64,000 nt of DNA, taken from assembly GCF_001189845.1 (NCBI RefSeq), contig NZ_LFLZ01000038.1, positions 17,268-81,267 on the forward strand, given 5' to 3'. Positions 44,761 to 53,990 of this stretch are shown here, one piece after another (positions within the stretch are counted from its first letter, which is position 1; each line of letters begins with the position of its first letter). A model generated the notes under the pieces. That model was given only the letters and a program-made list of their open reading frames with translations, was not told where the DNA came from and did no database searches. The position numbers were made by a program, and so were the translations under genes. Origin of the DNA: Bradyrhizobium tropiciagri. Its GTDB lineage: Bacteria; Pseudomonadota; Alphaproteobacteria; Rhizobiales; Xanthobacteraceae.

Positions 44761-45714
44761 ATGGCTGCGCCCGACAACGAAAAGTCCCGTCTCGACGACG
44801 CGGCGCGCGCCGGCTGGCTGTATTTCATCGCCGGCCACACCCAGGACGAAATTGCAAAAATGCTGCAGGTGTCGCGCGCCTCGGCGCAGCGCCTGGTGTC
44901 GCTGTGCCTGGCCGAGCGGCTGATCACGTTCCGGCTCGAGCATCCGATCGCGGCCTGCATGGAGCTGGCCTCGCGGCTGAAGGAACGGTTCGACCTGGTG
45001 CATTGCGACGTGGTGCCGACTGATCCGGCGGCGCCGCTGTCGAATGCAGGGATTGCCGAGCGCAGCGCCAATCTGCTGGAGATGACGCTGCGCTCGGAGA
45101 CGCCGGTCATCGTCGCGCTCGGCACCGGCCGCGCGGTGCGCGCCGCGGTCGAACGGGTCTCACCGATCGAACGGCCCGATCACCAGATCGTCTCGCTGGT
45201 CGGCAACATCTCCGCCGACGGCTCGGCGAGCTTCTACGACACGGTGGGACGGCTGGCCGATCGCACCGGCGCGCGCCACTACCCGATGCCGCTGCCGTTT
45301 TTGATGTCGAGCGAGGACGAGCGCAACCGCATGGTCCGCATCGATCCGATCGCGCGGGTGAGGGCGGTCGCCGCCAAGGCCGATCTGCGGCTGATAGGCA
45401 TCGGCCAGATGGACCAGAAGGCCCAGGTCCATGTCGACGGCTTCGTCACCCGCGAGGAGCTGCTGGAGATGATGCGGCTCGGCGCGGTCGGCGAGGTGAC
45501 CGGCTGGGCCTATGACGCCAAGGGCCGCCTGATCAAGGGCGGCACCAACAAGCGCCTGACCAGCGTTCCGCCGCAGATCCCCGCGGTCTCGACCACGATC
45601 GCCGCCGCCGTCGGCGTCGCCAAGGTGCCGTCGATCAAGGCGGCATTGGCGGGCCGGGTGATCAACGGCCTGATCACGGATGAGGCGACCGCACGCGCCG
45701 TGCTGGATCGATAG
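44761..45714 (+). CDS. SorC-family sugar-responsive transcriptional regulator
   Basis: 317 aa. N-terminal helix-turn-helix: GHTQDEIAKMLQVSRASAQR (residues ~27-46). The rest is the SorC sugar-binding domain with VIVALGTGRAVRAAVERV, SLVGNISADGSASFYDTVGRL and RLIGIGQMDQKAQVHVDGFV. Members respond to phosphorylated sugars or polyols. The likely target is the pair of near-palindromes 46026-46039 and 46045-46058 before the ABC operon. Confidence 0.9.
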   Translation: MAAPDNEKSRLDDAARAGWLYFIAGHTQDEIAKMLQVSRASAQRLVSLCLAERLITFRLEHPIAACMELASRLKERFDLVHCDVVPTDPAAPLSNAGIAERSANLLEMTLRSETPVIVALGTGRAVRAAVERVSPIERPDHQIVSLVGNISADGSASFYDTVGRLADRTGARHYPMPLPFLMSSEDERNRMVRIDPIARVRAVAAKADLRLIGIGQMDQKAQVHVDGFVTREELLEMMRLGAVGEVTGWAYDAKGRLIKGGTNKRLTSVPPQIPAVSTTIAAAVGVAKVPSIKAALAGRVINGLITDEATARAVLDR

Positions 45715-45735
45715 AATCGGTGCGCTGTACTTCAC

Positions 45736-45876
45736 CTCGCCCCGCCTGCGGGGAGAGGTCGGAATGCATCGCCAGATGCATTCCGGGTGAGGGGGAGTCT
45801 CCACGCATTCCTCTGCTTTCGTATGCGCGGAGAGGGTCCCTCACCCCAACCCTCTCCCCGTGAAGAACGGGGCGAG
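45736..45876. repeat. Composite palindromic intergenic repeat
   Basis: CTCGCCCCG (45736-45744) at one end and CGGGGCGAG (45868-45876) at the other form terminal inverted repeats. Inside, CGGAATGCAT (45760-45769) pairs perfectly with ATGCATTCCG (45776-45785). Resembles the large intergenic repeats scattered through Bradyrhizobium genomes. Confidence 0.65.
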
Positions 45877-46003
45877 GGAGCGCAGTCGCGTCGCGGTTGC
45901 AGTTCAACTTCTCAGCACTGGTCGCTCTCTTCGCGTCCGCAAAAACCTCCCTTCCAGCGTGCAGTGGAACCCGCAATCGCGCGGGACGGCACCACCCGCG
46001 CGC

Positions 46004-46058
46004 TTGACAAATTTTGGCGGCAGTATGAACATACGCTCAACACGTGGGCATATGCTCA
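46004..46058 (+). promoter_or_regulatory. Polyol operon promoter with tandem SorC operators
   Basis: TTGACA at 46004-46009 is a consensus -35; the -10 is weak (TATGAA at 46024 or GAACAT at 46027). Two 14-base near-palindromes follow: TGAACATACGCTCA (46026-46039) and TGGGCATATGCTCA (46045-46058), 19 bases apart start to start, about two helical turns. They overlap the -10 region. Consensus TGRRCATAYGCTCA is similar to DeoR/SorC (LsrR-type) sites. Confidence 0.6.
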
Positions 46059-46080
46059 ACGTGACATAAGGGAGGTCACC

Positions 46081-47394
46081 TTGAAAAACGTCCTTTGCGC
46101 CGTTGCGGGCGCGGCTGCTCTTTTGATCTCTGCCCCCTCGATCGCCCAGACCACGCTGACGGTGGCGACCGTCAACAACGGCGACATGATCCGCATGCAG
46201 GGGCTCACCAGCGAATTCACCGCGAAGAATCCCGACATATCAGTCAAATGGGTGACGCTCGAGGAGAACGTGCTGCGCCAGCGCGTGACCACCGACATCG
46301 CCACCAAGGGCGGTCAGTTCGACGTGCTCACCATCGGCACCTATGAGGTCCCGATCTGGGCCAAGAAGAGCTGGCTGGTGCCGCTCGATAAGCTCGGCGC
46401 CGATTACGACGTCAATGACCTGCTGCCAAAGATCAGGGATGCGGTCTCGGTCGACGGCAAGCTCTACGCCGCGCCGTTCTACGGCGAGAGCTCGATGGTG
46501 ATGTACCGCACCGACCTGTTCGACAAGGCCGGCCTGAAGATGCCGGACAGCCCGACCTGGGATTTCGTGGTCGATGCGGCGAAGAAGCTCACCGACAAAT
46601 CAGCCGGTGTCTACGGCATCTGCCTGCGCGGCAAGGCCGGCTGGGGTGAGAACATGGCGTTCCTGACCGCGATGGCCAATTCCTTCGGCGCGCGCTGGTT
46701 CGACGAGAAGTGGGAGCCGCAGTTCAACTCGCCGGAATGGAAGAAGACGCTCACGACTTATGTCGACCTGATGAAGCAGGCCGGCCCTCCCGGCGCCAGC
46801 TCCAACGGTTTCAACGAGAACCTCGCTTTGTTCAACGCCGGCAAATGCGCAATGTGGATCGACGCCACGGTGGCGGCGTCCTTCGTGACCAACCCCGCGC
46901 AGTCCACGGTCGCCGGCAACGTCGGCTTCGCGCTGGCGCCGAACACCGGCCTCGGCAAGAACGCCAACTGGCTGTGGGCGTGGTCACTGGCGATCCCCGC
47001 CGGCTCGAAAAAGGTCGATGCGGCCGAGAAGTTCATCGCCTGGGCGACCAGCAAGGATTATTCCAAGCTCGTCGCGTCCAGGGAAGGCTGGTCCAACGTG
47101 CCTCCGGGAACACGGGCCTCGCTGTACCAGAATCCCGAGTATCTGAAGGCAGCGCCGTTCGCCAAGATGACCTTGGCCTCAATCGATGCGGCTGATCCGA
47201 GCCACCCGACCGTGAAGCCGGTGCCTTACGTCGGCGTGCAATATGCGGCGATCCCTGAATTCCAGGGCATCGGCACCCAGGTGGGCCAGCAGTTCTCGGC
47301 CGCGCTGTCCGGCTCGACCACCGTCGATGCGGCGCTGTCAGCTGCGCAGTCCGCGACCGAGCGCGAGATGAAGCGCGCGGGCTATGTCAAATAA
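46081..47394 (+). CDS. Polyol/sugar ABC transporter substrate-binding protein
   Basis: 437 aa. Start TTG 46081 eight bases after AAGGGAGGT gives a proper signal peptide (LKNVLCAVAGAAALLISAPS, cleavage near IAQ-TT). Longer frames run into the operators. Extracellular solute-binding family 1 fold: VATVNNGDMIRMQGLTSEFT, GQFDVLTIGTYEVPIWAKKS. The sequence resembles the SmoE/MtlE sorbitol-mannitol binding proteins of rhodobacters and rhizobia, in line with the downstream polyol dehydrogenase. Confidence 0.88.
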   Translation: MKNVLCAVAGAAALLISAPSIAQTTLTVATVNNGDMIRMQGLTSEFTAKNPDISVKWVTLEENVLRQRVTTDIATKGGQFDVLTIGTYEVPIWAKKSWLVPLDKLGADYDVNDLLPKIRDAVSVDGKLYAAPFYGESSMVMYRTDLFDKAGLKMPDSPTWDFVVDAAKKLTDKSAGVYGICLRGKAGWGENMAFLTAMANSFGARWFDEKWEPQFNSPEWKKTLTTYVDLMKQAGPPGASSNGFNENLALFNAGKCAMWIDATVAASFVTNPAQSTVAGNVGFALAPNTGLGKNANWLWAWSLAIPAGSKKVDAAEKFIAWATSKDYSKLVASREGWSNVPPGTRASLYQNPEYLKAAPFAKMTLASIDAADPSHPTVKPVPYVGVQYAAIPEFQGIGTQVGQQFSAALSGSTTVDAALSAAQSATEREMKRAGYVK

Positions 47395-47410
47395 TCCACG
47401 CGACCCGATC

Positions 47411-47435
47411 GCCAGGGCGTATCAAGCGCCCTGGC
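47411..47435 (+). terminator. First hairpin after the binding-protein gene
   Basis: GCCAGGGCG (47411-47419) pairs with CGCCCTGGC (47427-47435) around a seven-base loop. Could protect the binding-protein mRNA 3' end. Confidence 0.45.
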
Positions 47436-47471
47436 CGCCGACCAGCTTAGACCTCCCGAGCTGGATCACTC

Positions 47472-47503
47472 GCGACCATCCTGTCCCGCAGCGGGATGGT
47501 CGC
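47472..47503 (+). terminator. Attenuator-like hairpin before the permease genes
   Basis: GCGACCATCC (47472-47481) pairs with GGATGGTCGC (47494-47503), followed by TCCTTTCCTT. Such hairpins between binding-protein and permease genes usually allow more binding protein than membrane subunits to be made. Confidence 0.6.
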
Positions 47504-47529
47504 TCCTTTCCTTGAAGAAGGAGGCGGGG

Positions 47530-48402
47530 ATGGCGACCCAGCAGACCCAACTGCTCGCACGTACACTGCTCACGCCGGCGGTGGCGCTGCTGTTCATCTG
47601 GATGATCGTGCCGCTGGCGCTCACGCTCTACTTCGCGACCCTGCACTACAACCTGCTGGATCCCGGCTCCGAATCCTTCGTCGGCCTGGAGAACTTCCGC
47701 TACTTCCTGACCGACCCGGCCTTCCTCGCCTCGCTGCAGAACACGCTGGTGCTGGTCGGCTCGGTGCTCGCGATCACGATCATCCTCGGCGTGCCGCTGG
47801 CGTTATTGCTCGACCAGCAGGTGGTCGGGCTCTCGATCGTCCGGTTGATGGTGATCGCGCCGTTCTTCGTCATGCCGACGGTGAGCGCGCTGGTCTGGAA
47901 GAACCTCTTGATGCATCCGGTGTCGGGCCTGTTCGCCTGGATCGCGCATCTGTTCGGGCTGCCGGCGATCGACTGGTTCAACGATGCGCCGCTGTTCGCG
48001 GTGATCCTGATCATCTCCTGGCAGTGGTTGCCGTTCGCGACCCTGATCCTCTTGACCGCGCTGCAATCGCTCGACGAGGAGCAGAAGGAGGCGGCCGAGA
48101 TGGACGGCGCGAGCGCGATCTCGACCTTCATCTACATCACGCTGCCGCACTTAGCGCGCCCGATCACGGTGGTAATCCTGATCGAGACCATCTTCCTGCT
48201 CACGGTGTTCGCCGAAATCTTCGTCACCACGGGCGGCGGGCCCGGCCTGCAGACCACCAACATCGCTTTCCTGATCTATTCGCAGGCGCTGATCCAGTAC
48301 GATGTCGGCAGCGCTTCGGCGGGCGGCCTGGTCGCGGTCGTGCTCGCCAACATCGTCGCGTTCTTCCTCGTTCGTATCGTCGGCCGGAATCTGGAGGCGT
48401 AA
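47530..48402 (+). CDS. Polyol/sugar ABC transporter permease 1
   Basis: 290 aa from ATG 47530, which sits behind AAGAAGGAGG; TTG 47512 lies inside that site. Six helices in the MalF-like (CUT1) pattern: LLTPAVALLFIWMIVPLALT first. The EAA loop reads EEQKEAAEMDGASAISTFIY and contacts the ATPase. With the second permease it forms the inner-membrane channel for the polyol taken up by the preceding binding protein. Confidence 0.9.
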   Translation: MATQQTQLLARTLLTPAVALLFIWMIVPLALTLYFATLHYNLLDPGSESFVGLENFRYFLTDPAFLASLQNTLVLVGSVLAITIILGVPLALLLDQQVVGLSIVRLMVIAPFFVMPTVSALVWKNLLMHPVSGLFAWIAHLFGLPAIDWFNDAPLFAVILIISWQWLPFATLILLTALQSLDEEQKEAAEMDGASAISTFIYITLPHLARPITVVILIETIFLLTVFAEIFVTTGGGPGLQTTNIAFLIYSQALIQYDVGSASAGGLVAVVLANIVAFFLVRIVGRNLEA

Positions 48403-48406
48403 CGTC

Positions 48407-49237
48407 ATGGCGCGGATGGTCACGACACGGAACAAGGTGATCTCGACGGCAGCGGCCTGGCTGGTCGGCTTCCTGATCTTCTTCCCGATCCTCTGGATGG
48501 TGCTGGCGAGCTTCAAGACCGAGCTTGAAGCGTTCGCGATCCCGCCGTCGTTCCTGTTCTTCCACTGGACCACGGAGAACTACGTCACGGTGCAGGAGCG
48601 CAGCGACTATTTCCACCATGCGCTCAATTCGATCATCATCGCCGGCGGCTCGACCCTGATCGCGATGCTGATCGCAATCCCGGCGGCGTGGTCGATGGCG
48701 TTCTCGCCGACCAAGCGCACCAAGGACGTGCTGCTCTGGATGCTCTCCACCAAGATGATGCCGCCGGTCGGCGTGCTGGTGCCGATCTATTTGATCTTCC
48801 GGACCGTCGGCCTGCTCGACACCCGGACCGGACTGGTCTTCATCCTGTGCCTCGGCAACCTGCCGATCGTGATCTGGATGCTGTTCACCTATTTCAAGGA
48901 GATCCCGAAGGACATCTTAGAGGCGGCGCGGATGGACGGCGCCACGATCGGCCGCGAGCTGATCTACGTGCTGACGCCGATGGCGGTGCCGGGGCTCGCC
49001 TCGACCCTGTTGCTCAACCTGATCCTGGCGTGGAACGAGGCGTTCTGGACTCTCAATCTGTCGACGCTCGAGGCCGCGCCGCTCACCGTGTTCATCGCAT
49101 CCTATTCCAGCCCGGAAGGATTGTTCTGGGCGAAATTGTCGGCGGCGTCGACGCTCGCGATCGCGCCCATTCTCGTGCTCGGCTGGTTCAGTCAGCGGCA
49201 GCTCGTTCGCGGCCTGACCTTCGGCGCGGTCAAGTAG
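48407..49237 (+). CDS. Polyol/sugar ABC transporter permease 2
   Basis: 276 aa. ATG 48407 lies five bases after the first permease, with GGAGG upstream. MalG-like CUT1 pattern: LVGFLIFFPILWMVLASFKT first helix, SEF-type periplasmic loop, EAA loop EIPKDILEAARMDGATIGRE, and C-terminal TFGAVK. Partner of the 47530 gene product. Confidence 0.9.
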   Translation: MARMVTTRNKVISTAAAWLVGFLIFFPILWMVLASFKTELEAFAIPPSFLFFHWTTENYVTVQERSDYFHHALNSIIIAGGSTLIAMLIAIPAAWSMAFSPTKRTKDVLLWMLSTKMMPPVGVLVPIYLIFRTVGLLDTRTGLVFILCLGNLPIVIWMLFTYFKEIPKDILEAARMDGATIGRELIYVLTPMAVPGLASTLLLNLILAWNEAFWTLNLSTLEAAPLTVFIASYSSPEGLFWAKLSAASTLAIAPILVLGWFSQRQLVRGLTFGAVK

Positions 49238-49252
49238 CAGAAAGGCTTTTCC

Positions 49253-50259
<1,007 letters not shown>

Positions 50260-50260
<1 letters not shown>

Positions 50261-50329
50261 AGCATGATCCGGACCCGGAGAGCCGCGTTAGCGCAAAGTG
50301 TGAAGCGGTTTTCCGAACAGATCATGCTC
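50260..50329. repeat. GAGCATGATC palindromic repeat, expanded copy
   Basis: GAGCATGATC (50260-50269) and GATCATGCTC (50320-50329) are perfect 10-base arms around CCGGACCC...GGTTTTCCGAACA. The core is 21 bases longer than the copy at 41621. Begins at the last base of the ATPase stop codon. Confidence 0.75.
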
Positions 50330-50419
50330 AGAAAAGCACGGACGGTCTCCGCCGTCGATCTCGCTCTGGCCGGGGCGGCACGCCCGCGAAACGCGGGCTC
50401 TAGGCAAAGGAAGAAGAAA

Positions 50420-51193
50420 ATGTATCTCGAGAAATTCAAGCTCGGCGGCAAGACCGCCATCATCACCGGCGCGGGTCAGGGCATCGGGCTCGCCTGCGCC
50501 GAAGCGCTGGCGGAAGCCGGCGCCAAGGTCATCATCGGCGATCGCGACGCCAAGGTCGCCAATGATGCGCAGGCCACGCTGAAGGCCAAGGGCTTCGACA
50601 CCGATATCGCGCTGATGGACGTGACGGATTCCGGCCGCGTCTCGGCGGTCGCCGACGAGCTGGTGCGCAAGTACGGCAAGGTCGACATCCTCGTCAACAA
50701 TGCCGGCATCGCGCGCAGCGAGACGCCGGCCGAGACCGTGACCGACGAGCACTGGCTCAATGTCATCGACGTCAATCTGAACGGCACCTTCTGGTGCTGC
50801 CGCGCCTTCGGCAATCACATGCTGAAGGCCAAATCCGGCACCATCGTCAATGTCGGCTCGATGTCCGGCTTCATCGTCAACAAGCCGCAGGAACAATGCT
50901 TCTACAACGCCTCCAAGGCCGCGGTGCATCATTTGACCAAGTCGCTCGCCGCCGAATGGGGCGCGCGCGGGGTCCGCGTCAACGCGGTGGCGCCGACCTA
51001 TATCGAGACGCCGCTGAACGCTTTTGTGAAGAACAGCCCCAAAATGTACGACGCCTGGATCGGTGGAACCCCGATGGGCCGGATGGGCCAGGTCGACGAG
51101 ATCGCCTCCGTTGTCTTGTTCCTTGCCTCCGAGGCCGCAAGCCTGATGACCGGAAGCATCGTTCTGGTCGATGGCGGTTACACTTGCTGGTAG
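50420..51193 (+). CDS. Polyol dehydrogenase, classical SDR family
   Basis: 257 aa from ATG 50420 (AAAGGAAGAAG upstream). Classical SDR with everything in place: ITGAGQGIGLA (15-25), Asp41 after the second strand indicating NAD preference, NNAG 93-96, Ser149, Tyr162 and Lys166 (YNASK). This contrasts with the two altered SDRs at 7918 and 16101. In the operon it should oxidise the imported polyol (sorbitol, mannitol, arabitol or similar) to a ketose for the neighbouring kinases. Confidence 0.9.
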   Translation: MYLEKFKLGGKTAIITGAGQGIGLACAEALAEAGAKVIIGDRDAKVANDAQATLKAKGFDTDIALMDVTDSGRVSAVADELVRKYGKVDILVNNAGIARSETPAETVTDEHWLNVIDVNLNGTFWCCRAFGNHMLKAKSGTIVNVGSMSGFIVNKPQEQCFYNASKAAVHHLTKSLAAEWGARGVRVNAVAPTYIETPLNAFVKNSPKMYDAWIGGTPMGRMGQVDEIASVVLFLASEAASLMTGSIVLVDGGYTCW

Positions 51194-51205
51194 GCTCGCG
51201 TCGAA

Positions 51206-51246
51206 GCATGATCCGGATAATTGGGGACCGGTTTTCCGGACGATGC
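51206..51246. repeat. Degenerate GCATGATCCGGA palindromic repeat
   Basis: GCATGATCCGGA (51206-51217) pairs with TCCGGACGATGC (51235-51246), one mismatch, around TAATTGGGGACCGGTTT. A diverged member of the 41621/50260 repeat family, 12 bases after the SDR stop. Confidence 0.6.
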
Positions 51247-51311
51247 TGACACAAGATGTGCGAGCGCGATGACGTTCCCAAGCAACGGCGTCGCGTTCTG
51301 ACGGAGCGAAA

Positions 51312-52961
51312 ATGCGGCAAGCCTATATCGGGGTGGACGTCGGGAGCACCAGCGCCCGCGCGGGAGTGTTCGACGAGACCGGCAAGCTATTGGGTTCGGC
51401 CCGGCATCCGATCCGGGTCTGGCATGAGCCCGGCGATATCGTCGAGCAATCGTCCGACGACATCTGGGCGGCCTGCGTCGCCTCCGTCCGCAACGCGATG
51501 CGGGAGGCGGCAGTTGCCGCCGAGCAGGTCAAGGGCATCGGCTTCGACGCGACCTGCTCGCTGGTCGTGCTTGACCGGGAAGGGCGGCCGCTCACCGTCA
51601 GCCCGTCCGGCGATCCCGCGCGCAACGTCGTGGTCTGGATGGACCACCGCGCGATGGACGAGACCGAATTCGTCAACGCGACCGGCGACCGCGTGCTGCG
51701 CTATGTCGGCGGCGCCATCTCGCCGGAGATGGAGATCCCGAAGATCCTGTGGCTGAAGCGGCATCTGCCCGCGACCTTCGAGGCCGCCGGGCATTTCTTC
51801 GACCTCGCCGACTATCTCTCGTTCCGCGCCACCGGCTCGTTGGCGCGCTCGACCTGCACGGTCACCTGCAAATGGACCTATGTCGCGGGCGAGGGCGGCT
51901 GGAGCGAACCCTTCCTGAAGCGGGTCGGGCTGGAGGCGCTCGCAGCCGATCGTTTTGGGCGCATCGGCACCGAGATCGTACCGCCCGGCTCGCCGCTCGG
52001 TCGCGGGCTGTCGGAGGATGCCGCGCGTGATCTTGGCCTGATGCCGGGAACCGCCGTCGGCGCATCGCTCATCGATGCCCATGCCGGCGGCGTCGGCGCG
52101 ATCGGCGGGCGCGACGGCTCCGGCGCTGAGGTCGATGTCTGCCAGCGATTGGCCTACATCATGGGGACGTCGGCGTGCATCATGGCGACCACCGTCGAGC
52201 CCTGCTTTGTGCCCGGCGTCTGGGGCCCGTATTTCGAAGGCATGGTGCCGGGCTTCTGGCTCAACGAGGGCGGCCAGTCCGCCGCGGGGGCCGCGATCGA
52301 TCATCTGCTCAGATCGCATCCGGCGCATGCCGAGGTGCAAGTCGCGGCGAAGAACGACGGCGTCGACGTCATCGAGTATCTCGAGAAGCGCATCCTGGCG
52401 CGCAGCGGCAACGCCGGCGCGGCCGCGCTGCTCGCGCGCAACGTTCACGTCCTGCCTGAGTTTCTCGGCAACCGCTCGCCCTATGCCGATCCCGGCTCGC
52501 GCGCGGTGATCGCGGGGCTCGATCTCGACACCGACGTGTCGGCGCTGGAGCGGCTGTTCATCGCCGGCCTGTGCGGCCTGGCCTACGGCCTCGCCGATGT
52601 CATCGACGCCCTGCAGGCCCATGGCGTCAGCGGCAAGACCATCGTGATCGGCGGCGGCGCAAGCCGCAGCCCGCTGGTGCGCCAGATCATGGCCGACACG
52701 ACAGGCTACACCGTGGCATTGCCGCAGACGCAAGAACCCGTATTGCTCGGTGCCGCGATGCTCGGCGCGGTCGCCAGCGGTGCGCATCATTCGATCAACT
52801 CTGCAATGGCCGGCATGTCGGCGCTCGGGCGGTTGAGCGAGCCGACCCGGCCCGAGCTTGCCGATTTCCACCGCAGGAAGCGCGGCGCGCACAAGATGCT
52901 GCGGGCGCTCGATCGCGACAGCCGCGAGGCGATGAAGCGGGCCGGTGAGGCGCTGGCTTAA
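51312..52961 (+). CDS. FGGY-family pentulose kinase (ribulokinase-like)
   Basis: 549 aa, the length of FGGY pentulose kinases. N-terminal ATPase motif YIGVDVGSTSARAGVFDETG, catalytic-domain segment VVWMDHRAMDETE, and C-terminal IVIGGGASRSPLVRQIMADT for adenine binding. YIMGTSACIMATT is the conserved ATP-loop of the D-ribulokinase (YDR109C/FGGY) subgroup. Expected to phosphorylate the ketose made by the SDR (D-ribulose or xylulose type). Confidence 0.9.
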   Translation: MRQAYIGVDVGSTSARAGVFDETGKLLGSARHPIRVWHEPGDIVEQSSDDIWAACVASVRNAMREAAVAAEQVKGIGFDATCSLVVLDREGRPLTVSPSGDPARNVVVWMDHRAMDETEFVNATGDRVLRYVGGAISPEMEIPKILWLKRHLPATFEAAGHFFDLADYLSFRATGSLARSTCTVTCKWTYVAGEGGWSEPFLKRVGLEALAADRFGRIGTEIVPPGSPLGRGLSEDAARDLGLMPGTAVGASLIDAHAGGVGAIGGRDGSGAEVDVCQRLAYIMGTSACIMATTVEPCFVPGVWGPYFEGMVPGFWLNEGGQSAAGAAIDHLLRSHPAHAEVQVAAKNDGVDVIEYLEKRILARSGNAGAAALLARNVHVLPEFLGNRSPYADPGSRAVIAGLDLDTDVSALERLFIAGLCGLAYGLADVIDALQAHGVSGKTIVIGGGASRSPLVRQIMADTTGYTVALPQTQEPVLLGAAMLGAVASGAHHSINSAMAGMSALGRLSEPTRPELADFHRRKRGAHKMLRALDRDSREAMKRAGEALA

Positions 52962-52970
52962 GGTGTTTGC

Positions 52971-53908
52971 ATGCTGCTGAGTTGCGGAGATGCGCTGATC
53001 GATTTCCTGCCGTCACGGACGGCGGATGGGCGCGAAGCCATGACGCCGGCGGTCGGCGGCTCCTGCCTCAACATCGCGATCGGCAGCGCGCGGCTCGATG
53101 TGCCCACCGGCTTTGTCGGCGGCATCGCGACCGACACGTTCGGCCGGATGATCGCCGATCATGCCGCGGCTTCGGGCGTCGATCTCAGCCGCGCGACGCG
53201 CAGCGACGACCAGGCCACGCTGGCCTTTGCGCGCGTCACCGGCACCGAGACCCAATACGCCTTCTATGACGCCGACACCGCAGCGCGGAACTGGACCTAC
53301 CGGCGCGATGCGATCGCGCTCGACGGCGTCACCTGCCTTCACACCGGCTCGACCACGCTGGTCCATGACAAGGGCGCAGCCGAGACACTGGCCTTCATCG
53401 AGGATATCAGGGCCAACGTGACGATCTCGCTCGATCCGAATTGCCGGCCGAATTTGGTCAGGGACAAGGACGCCTATCGCGTCCGCATGCTGGCGTTTTG
53501 CGGCAAGGCCGATATCGTCAAAATGTCCGACGTCGACTTCGCCTATCTGTTCGGCGATGAGCCTATGCCGCGCGGGCCGGGGCGCTGCTGTCGGCCGGCG
53601 CGTCGCTCGTCGTCATCACGCGCGGCAACGAGGGTGCCTCTGCCTGGCATCAAAAGGCTGGACCGATCGACGTCAAGGCGCCGGTCGTGAATGTCGTGGA
53701 TACGATCGGCGCCGGCGACTCTTGTCAGGCGGCGCTGCTCGCCGCGTTGCACCGGCTCGATCGCATCACGCGGCAGCGGCTGCGCGACATCTCCGCCGCC
53801 GAGCTCACGCGCGCACTGGCCTTTGCCTGCAAATGTGCCGCCTTCACCTGCACCCGCGCGGGCGCCGATCCGCCGCGGAGCCGGGAGCTGCCTGCCGATT
53901 ATTGGTAA
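52971..53908 (+). pseudogene. PfkB-family carbohydrate kinase (fructokinase-like), frameshifted
   Basis: ATG 52971 is nine bases after the FGGY gene. The first frame reads LLSCGDALIDFLPSRTADGR and TPAVGGSCLNIAIGSARLDV up to DFAYLFGDEP (~53563), then the frame changes and continues to 53908. One missing base in GAGCC(C)TAT repairs a 312-aa ribokinase-family protein, with SLVVITRGNEGASAW and the DTIGAGDSCQAALLAAL catalytic motif (base Asp) in the second part. Would phosphorylate fructose or a related ketose. Two kinases of different families in one operon suggest two polyol substrates. Likely sequencing error. Confidence 0.84.
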
Positions 53909-53990
53909 GCCATGCGCCTGAGGCGATGGACTTGCCGCACCGGGCGCGGCACGATGCTGTGATCGAAGACCGATGCGAGCGCGTGCCCGA

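Noticed and set aside
45736..45876. Insertion sequence remnant
   Set aside because: Terminal inverted repeats are present, but the 141-base element has no coding part and no obvious target duplication; better described as an intergenic repeat.
45787..46080. Longer N-terminus for the polyol binding protein
   Set aside because: It would run through an intergenic repeat, the promoter and both operators, and would bury the signal peptide.
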